51,932 bases of DNA, taken from positions 1-51,932 of the forward strand of contig NZ_JACARE010000049.1 in NCBI RefSeq assembly GCF_013386765.1, written 5' to 3'. The position numbers were made by a program, and so were the translations under genes. Shown piece by piece: positions 7,641-16,047 of this stretch (position 1 is the first letter of the stretch; the number at the start of each line of letters is the position of its first letter). The notes under the pieces are model-generated. The model ran no database searches. It was not told where the DNA came from and was given only the letters and a program-made list of their open reading frames with translations. This stretch comes from Pseudomonas yamanorum (GTDB lineage Bacteria > Pseudomonadota > Gammaproteobacteria > Pseudomonadales > Pseudomonadaceae).

Positions 7641-8866
7641 GCCGCGATATCCAGCGGCTCAACCCGCGCCTGGCCAGCGCACAACCGTCCGCCACCTATC
7701 GCATCATGGACCGCGTCGCAGAACGCCGCGCACAAGGCGCGCAGATCATCTCGCTGTGCGCCGGCGAGCCGGATTTCGATACGCCGGCGCATATCCGCGA
7801 AGCCGCGATCCGGGCCATCGAAACCGGCCACACCCGCTACACCCAGGTGGCCGGTGCGCGAGCCCTGCGGGAGGCGGTGGCGGCGAAGTTCCGGCGCGAA
7901 AACGGCCTGGACGTGTCCTGGCAGGACACCCTCGTGTGCAACGGCGGCAAGCAGGTGATCTATAACGCCCTGGCGGCCACCCTCGATGAAGGCGACGAAG
8001 TGATCGTGCCGGCGCCGTACTGGGTCAGTTACCCGGAGATGGTGCAACTGTGCGGCGGCGAAGCGCGCATCGTCACCTGTGGTGCCAACAGTGGGTTCAA
8101 GCTGACACCCGAGGCGCTGGCCGCCGCAATCACCCCGCAGACCCGCTGGCTGATCCTCAATTCACCGTCCAACCCCACCGGCGCGGTGTACAGCAAGGAC
8201 GAGCTGCAGGCGCTGGCCGAAGTGCTGCTGGCCTACCCGCAGGTGCTGGTCCTCGCCGACGATATCTACGAGCATCTGATCTTCGACGGCCAGGCCTTTC
8301 ATACCCTGGCCCAGGTTGAACCCCGGCTGGCACCGCGCACGTTGACCATGAACGGCGTGTCCAAGGCCTACGCCATGACCGGCTGGCGCATCGGTTTCGC
8401 CACCGGACCGCGCTGGTTGCTGGAAGCCATGGAAAAGCTCCAGGGCCAGCAAACCTCCGGCGCCTGCTCGATCTCGCAACAGGCGGCCCTCGCCGCACTG
8501 GAAGGCCCCAGGGACTTCATCCGCGACAGCCGCGGGATATTCCAGGCGCGCCGGGACCTGATGGTCGAGCTTCTCAACGACACCCCGGGCCTCGGGTGCA
8601 TCAGCCCTGCCGGTGCGTTTTATGCGTTTGCCTCCTGCGCGGCGCTGATCGGGCGTACTTCCGCTGGCGGCCGGGTGCTGCGCAGCGATGAAGACGTGGC
8701 CCTGGCGCTGCTCGACGAGGCGAATGTGGCCGTGGTCCACGGCAGTGCCTTTGGCCTGGGGCCGTACATTCGCATCGCCTATGCCCTGGATGATGCGTCG
8801 CTACGCCAGGCGTGTGAGGCGATCCGTGGCTTCTGCAGCAGCCTGGTGACTGAAGAAGAAAAGTGA
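7637..8866 (+). CDS. Class I/II pyridoxal-phosphate aminotransferase
   Basis: PLP enzyme of 409 residues in the aspartate aminotransferase subgroup typical of AspB-like bacterial enzymes. Signposts are the N-terminal LCAGEPDFDTPAHIREA, the LNSPSNPTGAVYS motif, DDIYEHL, the Schiff-base Lys K243 in NGVSKAYAMTGWRIG, and a C-terminal YIRIAYAL carrying the carboxylate-binding Arg. It is translationally coupled to the upstream RraA-like gene (ATGA overlap). The amino acid substrate is unknown. The pairing with two pyruvate-releasing aldolase-like proteins suggests it forms a 2-oxo acid, such as a 4-hydroxy-2-oxoglutarate analogue, for them to cleave. Confidence 0.9.
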   Translation: MSRDIQRLNPRLASAQPSATYRIMDRVAERRAQGAQIISLCAGEPDFDTPAHIREAAIRAIETGHTRYTQVAGARALREAVAAKFRRENGLDVSWQDTLVCNGGKQVIYNALAATLDEGDEVIVPAPYWVSYPEMVQLCGGEARIVTCGANSGFKLTPEALAAAITPQTRWLILNSPSNPTGAVYSKDELQALAEVLLAYPQVLVLADDIYEHLIFDGQAFHTLAQVEPRLAPRTLTMNGVSKAYAMTGWRIGFATGPRWLLEAMEKLQGQQTSGACSISQQAALAALEGPRDFIRDSRGIFQARRDLMVELLNDTPGLGCISPAGAFYAFASCAALIGRTSAGGRVLRSDEDVALALLDEANVAVVHGSAFGLGPYIRIAYALDDASLRQACEAIRGFCSSLVTEEEK

Positions 8867-8900
8867 TGAATTCACATAGATAAATATCGCTAATGGTGGC

Positions 8901-8930
8901 GTTCGGCCCTTTTTAAGATGAGGGCCGAAC
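8901..8930. promoter_or_regulatory. Perfect 10-bp inverted repeat in the MFS leader
   Basis: gttcggccct at 8901-8910 pairs perfectly with agggccgaac at 8921-8930 around a 10-base AT-rich loop. It lies between the aminotransferase stop (8866) and the MFS start (8964). No run of T follows on the plus strand, nor of A before it for the minus strand, so it is not a standard intrinsic terminator. It could be a hairpin that processes or stabilises the mRNA between the two genes, or an operator. Confidence 0.5.
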
Positions 8931-8963
8931 AGGACAACACTCACAACAACAAGGTCCGCCCCT

Positions 8964-10289
8964 ATGTCTATGCCTGAAGTCATAAAACCCGCTGTGCGCA
9001 GCCAATACCGCTGGGTGGTCGCGGCGCTGATTTTCCTGATCTACACCGTGGCTGCGGCCGACCGGGCCAACCTCGGCGTGGCGCTGCCGTTTATTCGCCA
9101 GGAATTTGAAATGAGCAACGCCCAGGCCGGCGGGCTCGTCAGCCTGTTCCTGCTGGCTTACGCCCTGGCGCAATTGCCGTCGGGCTTTGCTTTCGGCCGC
9201 TTTGGCGTCAGCCGGATCCTGCCGGGGGCCATGGTGCTGACCTCGTTGCTGACCGGCCTGGTGGGCACCGCCAGCTCACTGCTGGCCCTGAAACTCTATC
9301 GCCTGGGACTGGGCATCGCCGAGGGCCCGTTGCCCATCAGCATGACCACCACCATCAACAACTGGTTTCCGGCCCGGGAAAAAGGCACGGCGTCGGGGAT
9401 CTTCCTGTCGGCCGTGAAGTTCGGGCCCGTGATCGTGCCGCCGCTGTGCGCGGTGATCATTTCGGTGTGGGGCTGGCGGGAGATTTTCTACTTCTTTGCC
9501 ATCCCGGGCATCGTGCTGGCGGTGGTCTGGTATTTCATGGTCACCGACCACCCTTCCCGCAGCCGCTTCGTCAATCAAGCCGAACTCCAGTACATCGTCG
9601 AAGACACGGCAATCGCCCAGACCGCCCGCGTACACAAGACCCCGGCCTGGGTGGAAAAGCTCGACCGGGTGATCCGCACCCGCGATGAAAAACCCCTGGA
9701 GACCAACCGCCAGGTGTTCAAGTCCTGGAACGTCTGGGGCTGCGCCACCAGCTACTGCTTCCAGCTCGGCGTCTCCAGCGTGCTGCTGGCGTGGATCCCG
9801 ACCTACCTGATGACCGTCAAGCAGTTCTCGATCATGAACATGGGCCTGGTCTCGGCAGCGCCCTGGGTGGGCGCGGTGCTGGGCAACCTGCTGGGTGGCT
9901 GGTGCTCCGACCGCCTGATGGGCGGGCGCCGCAAGCCGGGCATGCTGCTGTCGGCGGTCGGCACCTCGTTGATGATGTACCTGCTGATCAACTCACCGGC
10001 CGAGCCCCTGCCCTATGGCTTGCTGCTGATGCTGACCGGCATGGTGCTGAGCCTCGGGTTCTCCTCCTACATGGTCTACCCGATGGGCTTGACCACCAAG
10101 AAGACCTTCCCGATCTCCAACGCCATCGTGAACATGATCGGCCAGTTGGGCGCCGCCGCCACGCCCTTCATCACCGGCCTGCTGCTGGACAACTACGGCT
10201 GGAACTACGTGTTCGCCTGGCTGGCCATCGGCTCGTTCATCAGCTTCATCATTTTGCTGACGATCGCCGAGCCCCGCCCACAAACCTGA
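8964..10289 (+). CDS. MFS transporter, anion:cation symporter (ACS) family
   Basis: Inner-membrane carrier of 441 residues with twelve predicted hydrophobic segments and a hydrophilic central loop around residues 205-255. The family-style sequence DRANLGVALPFIRQEFEMS follows the first helix, and NNWFPAREKGTASGIF lies at the start of the second half of the N-domain, as in ACS members for hexuronates, phthalates and tartrates. The ATG at 8964 has AAGG about 11 bases upstream. It lies between the aminotransferase gene and the second RraA-like gene, 31 bp from the latter, so it probably imports the acid or amino acid they degrade. Confidence 0.9.
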   Translation: MSMPEVIKPAVRSQYRWVVAALIFLIYTVAAADRANLGVALPFIRQEFEMSNAQAGGLVSLFLLAYALAQLPSGFAFGRFGVSRILPGAMVLTSLLTGLVGTASSLLALKLYRLGLGIAEGPLPISMTTTINNWFPAREKGTASGIFLSAVKFGPVIVPPLCAVIISVWGWREIFYFFAIPGIVLAVVWYFMVTDHPSRSRFVNQAELQYIVEDTAIAQTARVHKTPAWVEKLDRVIRTRDEKPLETNRQVFKSWNVWGCATSYCFQLGVSSVLLAWIPTYLMTVKQFSIMNMGLVSAAPWVGAVLGNLLGGWCSDRLMGGRRKPGMLLSAVGTSLMMYLLINSPAEPLPYGLLLMLTGMVLSLGFSSYMVYPMGLTTKKTFPISNAIVNMIGQLGAAATPFITGLLLDNYGWNYVFAWLAIGSFISFIILLTIAEPRPQT

Positions 10290-10320
10290 CCTATCTGTCA
10301 CCACCATTGAGGAGTTACCC

Positions 10321-10983
10321 ATGTCGCCCCAAGACCAAGAATTGGTTGCCCTGTTTGCCGGCCTCGACACCCCGGGCGTGTCCGACGCCCTGGACAAGCT
10401 CGGCCTGCCCGGCCAGTGCCTGGGGATCATGCCCCTGGACAACTATCGCCAGGTGGTGGTCGGCCCGGCCTTCACCGTGCGCTACGTCAGCGCCAGCACC
10501 CCGCCGGGCACCGTCGGCGACTTTGTCGATGACGTGGCCGAAGGCGATGTGGTGGTGATCGACAATGACGGGCGCACCGACTGCACCGTGTGGGGCGACA
10601 TCATGACCCAATACGCCGGCAGCCAGCGGATCGCTGCGACGGTGATCGATGGCGTGTGCCGTGATGTGAGCAAGGCCCTGGGCGACGGCTACCCGCTGTT
10701 CACCAAGGGCCGGTTCATGCGCACCGGCAAGGACCGGGTTGAAGTGGCGTCGGTGAACCAGCCGGTTTCCATCGGCCACGCCCGCGTATGCGCCCGGGAC
10801 ATCGTGGTGGCCGACGCCAACGGCGTAGTGATCGTGCCCCGCGAGCGCGCCCATGAAGTGGCGGCCTGCGCACGCTCGATTGAAGCGGTGGAAGCGCGTA
10901 TCCGGGCGCTGCTGGGTGAAGGAAAATCGTTGCGCGAAGCCCGTGCGGCGCTGGGTTATCACACCCTGCAACGCAAGGGCTGA
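10321..10983 (+). CDS. RraA-like aldolase / oxaloacetate decarboxylase family protein (second copy)
   Basis: Second RraA-fold protein of the cluster, 220 residues, with SDALDKLGLP, DCTVWGDIMTQYA, TVIDGVCRDV (R114, D115) and IVVADANGVVIVPRE, the full pattern of HMG/CHA aldolase-type enzymes. It starts 31 bp after the MFS gene behind a GAGG-type ribosome site (ttgaggag). Two different copies in one operon could be subunits of a hetero-oligomer, or aldolases for two stereoisomers or two successive steps; the sequence does not decide. It meets gspD tail to tail, with only 8 bp between the stops and no terminator visible. Confidence 0.88.
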   Translation: MSPQDQELVALFAGLDTPGVSDALDKLGLPGQCLGIMPLDNYRQVVVGPAFTVRYVSASTPPGTVGDFVDDVAEGDVVVIDNDGRTDCTVWGDIMTQYAGSQRIAATVIDGVCRDVSKALGDGYPLFTKGRFMRTGKDRVEVASVNQPVSIGHARVCARDIVVADANGVVIVPRERAHEVAACARSIEAVEARIRALLGEGKSLREARAALGYHTLQRKG

Positions 10984-10991
10984 CCCTCCCT

Positions 10992-13193
10992 TCAGTTGGC
11001 CGGGCGCAACAGCTGCATCTGCTGGCGATAGTCATCCGTCACCTGCCGCGCCTGGCCGCTGCTGGTAATCACCCTCGGCGTGATCAGCACGATCAGCTCG
11101 GTGCGATCCTTGGACTTGCTGGTGTTGCCAAACAACCAGCGCAGCCCGGGGATTTTTCCCAGGTACGGCACGGCGCTGACGCTCTCGGCGTTGTCCTGCT
11201 TGATCAGCCCGCCGAGCAACACGGTCTGGCCGCTTTGCACCGCCACCTGGGTCGACACCGAGCGCGTGGAGATGCGCGGGTTGTTGGGCGTGTCGCTGCT
11301 GTTGGTGGTCTGGTTCTCGGCGTCGCTGACCTGCTGCTGGATGTCCATGTACACCAGGCCGCCCGGGTTGATGCGCGGCACCACGTCGAGGATCACCCCG
11401 GTCTGGATGTATTCGACGCTGCTCAAGGTGGTGTCGGAGGTGCCGGTATTGACCGTGGTCTGGCTGATGGGGATGTTGTCACCCACCTGGATCTGCGCCG
11501 GCTGGTTGTTCATCACCACCAGCGACGGCGCCGACAGCACCTGGGTGCGGCCGTTGGTTTCCAGGGCATGCAAGGCCACTTGCAGGTTGGAGCTGACGAA
11601 GGAATAGAACAACGAATCCGCGCCCAATCCCGCCCCGCCACCGCCCAGCGCGCCCTGGCTGCCTGGGGTATTGGCCACCGTGGTGCTGGTGGAATTGCCC
11701 GCCAGGCGCCCCAGGTACCATTGCACCCCGAGGTCCAGTTCGCCGGTGAGTTTGACTTCGAGGATGCGCGTTTCGATCTGCACTTGCAGCGGCGGGTTGT
11801 CGAGGCGTTTGATCGCCGATTCGATCTCCTTCCACTGCACCGGGCGGGTGCGCACCAGCAGCTGGTTACTGCTTTTCTGCGCGGTGATCCGGGTGCCGGC
11901 GTCGAGGCTCTTGCCGGGGGTTTGCGGCTCGGCGCTTTCACTGTCTTCGCTGGTGGCCGGGGCCTGGTCCTCGTCATCGCCAACGGGCGGGTTGGTACCG
12001 CTGTTGTTCAGGCCGCCGGAGGTGCCGCCACTGGTGTTGAGTGACGACAGGGTCGCGGTGCGCAGACCCGGCGCCACCTTGGCCGGCGCATCGTCCTTGA
12101 TCGCGCCGGTGCCGTAGATCTGCCGCAGGTACTTGGCCAGGTCCGTGGCCTTCATGTTGCGCACATCGTAGACGTACATCTGCGGTTCATTGCCGCCGCC
12201 TTCGTCGATGGTGTGAATCCAGTCGCCGACTTCGCTGAGGTACTGCGGCTGGGATGAGATCGCCACCACCGAATTGGTCCGCTCAATCGGCAGAAAGCGC
12301 ACCATGCCCGCCAGGGGCATGCCGCTGTCGGGGCCGAACATTTTTTGCAGCTCGGGCATCAGCTCGGCCACCGAGGCCCGCTGCAAACCGAACACCCCCA
12401 CCGACATGCCTTTGAGCCAGTCAACGTCGAAGGTGTCGATGGTGTCCTGATAGTTGGCCAGCTCATCCGGCGTACCGGCCAGGCTCAGTACGTTGCGCGC
12501 CGGGTCCACCAGCAGGAAGGCATTTTCCCGGGCGAACGGCTTGAGCAGTTTCTGCATTTCCGTGGCCGAGATATAGCGCAGCGGAAACAGCCGCGCCGAG
12601 AGCCCGCTGGAGGGTTGCGACACGCTCATTTCCGGCACCAGTTTGCCCGCCACCGCCTGGTTGGCCGGCAGGATCACGTAGCGCTGGCCCTGGCGGATCA
12701 TCGCGTTATCGGTCCAGGACAACAGGGTTTCGAGGATCGACAGCGCCTGCTTCTTGTTCACCGGCTTTGAGGTGGAGAAGCTTACGTTGCCTTTCACACC
12801 CTGGGCGATGCTGTAGTTCTCGTGCAGCAGGTCGCCCATGACGCTGTTGATCACCGCCTCAATCGGCTGGTCGGCGAAGTTGAACACGATGTCGCCGCTG
12901 GTTTCATCCTTGACCGCCGGCGCCGGTGCAGGCTGGCGCACGAACTGCTGGTTGCCGCGAATCAACTGGCGTTGGGGCGGCGTGGACGCCTGGGGTTGGC
13001 GACTGTCAGCCGCAGGCGACTCGCTGGCCGGGTCCACGGCGGGCCGTTGCGAACCGGTGCCCTGCATCGCCTCGTGGAGCAAGGCGTCGTCCGGGTCGAG
13101 GTGATCGGGGAATGACCCACAGCCGGCCAGGGAGACGGCGGTGGCCAGGCAAAACACGGTGGTGCGCAAGGCGCCAGGGCAAGTATCGATCAA
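10992..13193 (-). CDS. gspD: Type II secretion secretin GspD, predicted lipoprotein
   Basis: Outer-membrane gate of the type II secretion system, 733 residues. An N0 domain (GDIVFNFADQPIEAVI) and N1-N3 repeats are followed by a secretin core with NNQPAQIQVGDNIP, GVILDVVPRI, and VQSGQTVLLGGLI ending in LIVLITPRVI. I choose the TTG at 13193: it overlaps the upstream gene's stop in a TTGA arrangement like the other junctions. It yields a signal peptide whose lipobox LAGC ends at C25 with Gly at +2, predicting an outer-membrane lipoprotein. Longer readings to 13331 add non-family sequence. A Ser/Asp/Glu/Pro-rich linker lies at about residues 375-420. A self-lipidated secretin resembles HxcQ of P. 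aeruginosa, which needs no separate pilotin. Confidence 0.92.
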   Translation of the reverse strand: MIDTCPGALRTTVFCLATAVSLAGCGSFPDHLDPDDALLHEAMQGTGSQRPAVDPASESPAADSRQPQASTPPQRQLIRGNQQFVRQPAPAPAVKDETSGDIVFNFADQPIEAVINSVMGDLLHENYSIAQGVKGNVSFSTSKPVNKKQALSILETLLSWTDNAMIRQGQRYVILPANQAVAGKLVPEMSVSQPSSGLSARLFPLRYISATEMQKLLKPFARENAFLLVDPARNVLSLAGTPDELANYQDTIDTFDVDWLKGMSVGVFGLQRASVAELMPELQKMFGPDSGMPLAGMVRFLPIERTNSVVAISSQPQYLSEVGDWIHTIDEGGGNEPQMYVYDVRNMKATDLAKYLRQIYGTGAIKDDAPAKVAPGLRTATLSSLNTSGGTSGGLNNSGTNPPVGDDEDQAPATSEDSESAEPQTPGKSLDAGTRITAQKSSNQLLVRTRPVQWKEIESAIKRLDNPPLQVQIETRILEVKLTGELDLGVQWYLGRLAGNSTSTTVANTPGSQGALGGGGAGLGADSLFYSFVSSNLQVALHALETNGRTQVLSAPSLVVMNNQPAQIQVGDNIPISQTTVNTGTSDTTLSSVEYIQTGVILDVVPRINPGGLVYMDIQQQVSDAENQTTNSSDTPNNPRISTRSVSTQVAVQSGQTVLLGGLIKQDNAESVSAVPYLGKIPGLRWLFGNTSKSKDRTELIVLITPRVITSSGQARQVTDDYRQQMQLLRPAN

Positions 13194-13714
13194 GGTGCGG
13201 GCTCGTGAGGAAGGGAAATCGGTGGTGTGGTGGACGGCGGCGGCAAACGCGGAACGCTGAGGCTCAGGGTTTGCGTGCGGCCATCCAGTACAAAACGGGC
13301 ATGCAGCGGTGTCAGGTGTTCCAGGCGCCAACCGTTGGGCAGGGCCTGGCCTTGGTGGACCTTGAGTGGCGGGCCGTCCGCAGGTTTGAGCAGCGCGACG
13401 CGAAGCTCGCCGTCGAGCAGCACGCCGGTCAGCTTCAGGCTCGACAGGCTGGAAATCTCGGCCTGGCCCACGGCGGCATCGGGGCTGCGGTCGGGGCTGA
13501 ACAGCGGCGCTTGCCAGGTGCCGGCGAGGCTTTCCAGGGTCGCGCTCGGGGCCACGTGAACCTTGGCCGTGGCATTGGCGCGCGCAGCGGAGGCAGGCTC
13601 ATCCAGCCACTGCGGCGCATCGCCGATACTGCTCAGGATGCCGACCATCAGCAGGCCCAGCAGCCCGGCCACACCGAGCAAGCCCCACTCCAGGGGGCGC
13701 AATGAACGGATCAT
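13190..13714 (-). CDS. GspC-like inner-membrane protein (HR domain only)
   Basis: Protein of 174 residues with a short cytoplasmic start, one membrane helix (LLGVAGLLGLLMVGIL, about residues 12-28), a linker, then a domain resembling the homology region of GspC (LKLTGVLLDGELRVALLK ... VHQGQALPNGWRLEHL ... RFVLDGRTQTLSLSV). GspC links the inner-membrane platform to the N0 domain of the secretin. No PDZ or coiled-coil region follows the HR domain, so this is a short version, ending in a Pro-rich tail. It overlaps gspM and gspD by 4 bp each. It could equally be labelled GspN/PilP-like; position just before the secretin gene fits either. Confidence 0.75.
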   Translation of the reverse strand: MIRSLRPLEWGLLGVAGLLGLLMVGILSSIGDAPQWLDEPASAARANATAKVHVAPSATLESLAGTWQAPLFSPDRSPDAAVGQAEISSLSSLKLTGVLLDGELRVALLKPADGPPLKVHQGQALPNGWRLEHLTPLHARFVLDGRTQTLSLSVPRLPPPSTTPPISLPHEPAP

Positions 13715-14322
13715 CGGCGGGCCTGCGTGGCGGCGGCCGGTTGCAGATAGCCGCGCACCAGCAGATGCACCACCAGCTTTCCAGCGCCGCCGCTGGCGGG
13801 TGCGTTCGGGCCACGGCGGATGCTCATTTCATCCACGAACAGGAACGGCCGCTGGTACTCCAGTTCATGCAGGATCGCGGTCAGCGGCTCGATGGCGCAG
13901 TTGAGGGTCAGGCTGACTTTCACCTGGCGATAGGGTTCGGTGTCGTCCTGCTCCGGGGTGATGGGCATGCGCTGGGTCAGGCTGCACCCACCGCCAAGGC
14001 CGGCTCGGCTGTTGATCAGGTCGGCGATGCGCTGCATCAGGTCGGCCGCCACGGCGCTGGGGTCATCCCCGGGCAACAGGCTGGTGCTGCTCGCCGGGTC
14101 CTGACGGGCTTGCTCCAGTTGCTCGCGCAACGCGGCGCCCTGGTGCAGCAGGCCGGCATAGCGTTGCTGTTGTTCGCGCAGTTGTTCGGCCTGCTCGCCC
14201 ATGGCGCGCAGCGGCCCGGCGAACCAGCTGTCGATCAGCAGCCAGTAGCCGCCGCCGAGCACCAGCGCGAGGACCAGCAAGGCTGCGCCGCGACGTTCAC
14301 GGGGTGTCAGTGGTCGGCGCAT
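13711..14322 (-). CDS. gspM: Type II secretion protein GspM (GspMb-type)
   Basis: Bitopic inner-membrane platform protein of 203 residues with a basic start (MRRPLTPRERR), one membrane helix (ALLVLALVLGGGYWLLI), a coiled-coil-like segment of about residues 38-68 (rich in EQLREQQQ patterns), and a small periplasmic ferredoxin-like domain. In T2SS, GspM pairs with GspL and supports the ATPase. The ATG at 14322 is used; it lies inside the 3' end of gspL (26-bp overlap), and upstream in-frame codons lack family character. Sequence divergence from classical GspM is high; the call relies on topology and operon position. Confidence 0.78.
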   Translation of the reverse strand: MRRPLTPRERRGAALLVLALVLGGGYWLLIDSWFAGPLRAMGEQAEQLREQQQRYAGLLHQGAALREQLEQARQDPASSTSLLPGDDPSAVAADLMQRIADLINSRAGLGGGCSLTQRMPITPEQDDTEPYRQVKVSLTLNCAIEPLTAILHELEYQRPFLFVDEMSIRRGPNAPASGGAGKLVVHLLVRGYLQPAAATQARR

Positions 14323-15328
14323 CGGCGGCCTCCTGGTGCAAGTGGGCGCGCAGGGAAAACTGGTCCTTGCCGGTTTGCGCATCGGGTTGGATCACCCCTT
14401 CGAACTGGGCGTTTTCCAGGCTGTGGCAGGCCTTGATCCGGGTGATCAAGGCACTCGCCTTGGCGCTCTGCCCGGAGAAGGAAACGTCGGCGCCGTCGTT
14501 GACCTCCAACTGGTCGATCCATGTGTCGGCGGGCAGGCACGCCGTCAGCTCGTTGAGCAGCGCTGCCAGCGGCGGTTGTGCCGACTTGCGGCGAATCAGG
14601 TACTGCGCGGCGCCACGGGTATTGAGCAGTTGCTGGCGCAGGTTCTGGATCTCGGCGACCTGGGCTTTTTGCTGCTGCACCTGCTCGTGCATCACGTCGA
14701 GCACCCGCTGGCGGTCGTTGAGCCACAGCAACATCGCCGCAATCAACAAGGCGCCGCACAACCACGGCAGGCTGCGCTGCAAGCCCTTCCCCGCCGGGCG
14801 TTGGCGAGGGCGCAACGGGGTCGGCAGCAAGTCGATGCCCATGGGGCCGTCCACATCCACCGCGTGGGGCTGCAAGCCGAGGGCGGCGCAGTCCAGCAGG
14901 ATCTGGTCCAGGCGCTCGCGCAGGATGGCCACCAGGGTCACCTGCAAATGCGTAGCGGTGCGCCGTTCCTGACGGGCCACGAAGTACAGCTGCCCGGCCT
15001 CGAACGGGGTAAAGCGGTCCAGCTCATACCCCACCACCGTCGACAGGTCGCGCCCGGCCGCCAAGGGCAGTTGCAGGCTTTGCCGCAGCACCGCCGAGGG
15101 CGGGAGCAGCAATACCTGGCGCACTTCGCCGACAGGTTTTGCCACCGCCTCGGTCAACGGCCACAGGTAGTGATGCTCGGGGATGTCGTGGAGCGACAGC
15201 CACGCCGGCAGGCAGCCCCGCAGCTCCTTGAGCCACAGCCGCCAGCCCGATTGCAGCACGCTGCCGCGCCAGCGCTGGGCAACAGGCGCCACCAGCACCT
15301 GCAGCCGTGCGGATAAGTGTTCGTTCAT
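14297..15328 (-). CDS. gspL: Type II secretion protein GspL
   Basis: Inner-membrane anchor of the secretion ATPase, 343 residues. The N-terminal two thirds resemble the cytoplasmic actin-like domain (LLLPPSAVLRQSLQLPLAAG ... VVGYELDRFTPFEAGQLYF). One membrane helix follows (LPWLCGALLIAAMLLWL), then a coiled coil (VLDVMHEQVQQQKAQVAEIQ) and a periplasmic ferredoxin-like domain. The ATG at 15328 overlaps the gspK stop by 4 bp, which decides it against a TTG nine bases upstream. It works with GspM and recruits GspE at the cytoplasmic face. Confidence 0.85.
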   Translation of the reverse strand: MNEHLSARLQVLVAPVAQRWRGSVLQSGWRLWLKELRGCLPAWLSLHDIPEHHYLWPLTEAVAKPVGEVRQVLLLPPSAVLRQSLQLPLAAGRDLSTVVGYELDRFTPFEAGQLYFVARQERRTATHLQVTLVAILRERLDQILLDCAALGLQPHAVDVDGPMGIDLLPTPLRPRQRPAGKGLQRSLPWLCGALLIAAMLLWLNDRQRVLDVMHEQVQQQKAQVAEIQNLRQQLLNTRGAAQYLIRRKSAQPPLAALLNELTACLPADTWIDQLEVNDGADVSFSGQSAKASALITRIKACHSLENAQFEGVIQPDAQTGKDQFSLRAHLHQEAADAPTTDTP

Positions 15329-16047
15329 TCTTGCCAACGTAGGACTCGATAAGGTTGTGCGCTGCCTTGCGCGGGGCTCAATAACACCGTGGCTTGCAGC
15401 CGGGCGTGCGCGCCGCCTGGCCGTTGTGCGCGGCTGTCGATCACCAGCACGTCGCCGGGGTCGGCGCCTGCCGCACTCAAGCGCGGCAGGTTCAACGCAC
15501 GGCGCATCAACGGGCTGGCGAAGGCCGGATCAGGGCGGTCCAGGCCACTCCACAGGCTGATCTCGGGCACCAGTGCGCTGTACAGCGCCTGGGTCATACC
15601 CGGTAATTGCCGCACTTCCTCCACCACCCGAAACGGCGGCAGGCCTTCGTTGCGCCGCACTTCCAGGTCCCTGGCGAGCCGGTTGGCCTGGGCCTGGGTG
15701 GCACCGCAGGCCAGGGTCAGGCGGGCAAAATCACTCGCCTCGGCGCTGTTCAAATACAGCTTGCCGCGCTCGCTGTGCAGGCTCACGTGCAACTGGGCGT
15801 CATCAAACACCAGGGGCATTTCGCGACCGTCGGCAATCCACTGTTTGCGCTGCAGCGGGTCGGCCAGGGCCTGCATGGCCAGCGCCACGCCCGCCTCCGC
15901 CGCCAGCAAGGCCTGGGTGTGCTGGCGATGCCACAGGGCCTGGCGAGTCTCCAATTGCACCCAACCGGCCAGGCCGCCCAGCAGCAGGCTGAGCAACGCC
16001 AGCACCCACAGCACCAGCAACAGGGCAACGCCGCGCTGGCGCTTCAT
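15325..16047 (-). CDS. gspK: Type II secretion minor pseudopilin GspK
   Basis: Tip pseudopilin of 240 residues, shorter than many GspK proteins of about 300. The prepilin signal is MKRQRG followed by VALLLVLWVLALLSLLLGG; as in other GspK proteins the Glu normally at +5 is absent. The large C-terminal domain includes LYLNSAEASDF and a helical segment of the type seen in GspK (FRVVEEVRQLPGMTQALY). The ATG at 16047 gives the class III leader directly and overlaps the gspJ stop by 4 bp. It should form the pseudopilus tip with GspI and GspJ after cleavage by a prepilin peptidase that is not encoded here. Confidence 0.88.
   Translation of the reverse strand: MKRQRGVALLLVLWVLALLSLLLGGLAGWVQLETRQALWHRQHTQALLAAEAGVALAMQALADPLQRKQWIADGREMPLVFDDAQLHVSLHSERGKLYLNSAEASDFARLTLACGATQAQANRLARDLEVRRNEGLPPFRVVEEVRQLPGMTQALYSALVPEISLWSGLDRPDPAFASPLMRRALNLPRLSAAGADPGDVLVIDSRAQRPGGAHARLQATVLLSPAQGSAQPYRVLRWQE

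Noticed and set aside
8901..8930. Hairpin read as an intrinsic terminator after the aminotransferase gene
   Set aside because: No T-run follows the stem on either strand.
13194..13331. N-terminal extension of the secretin to 13331
   Set aside because: It would lie inside the GspC-like gene, bury the lipoprotein signal peptide and break the coupled TTGA junction pattern.
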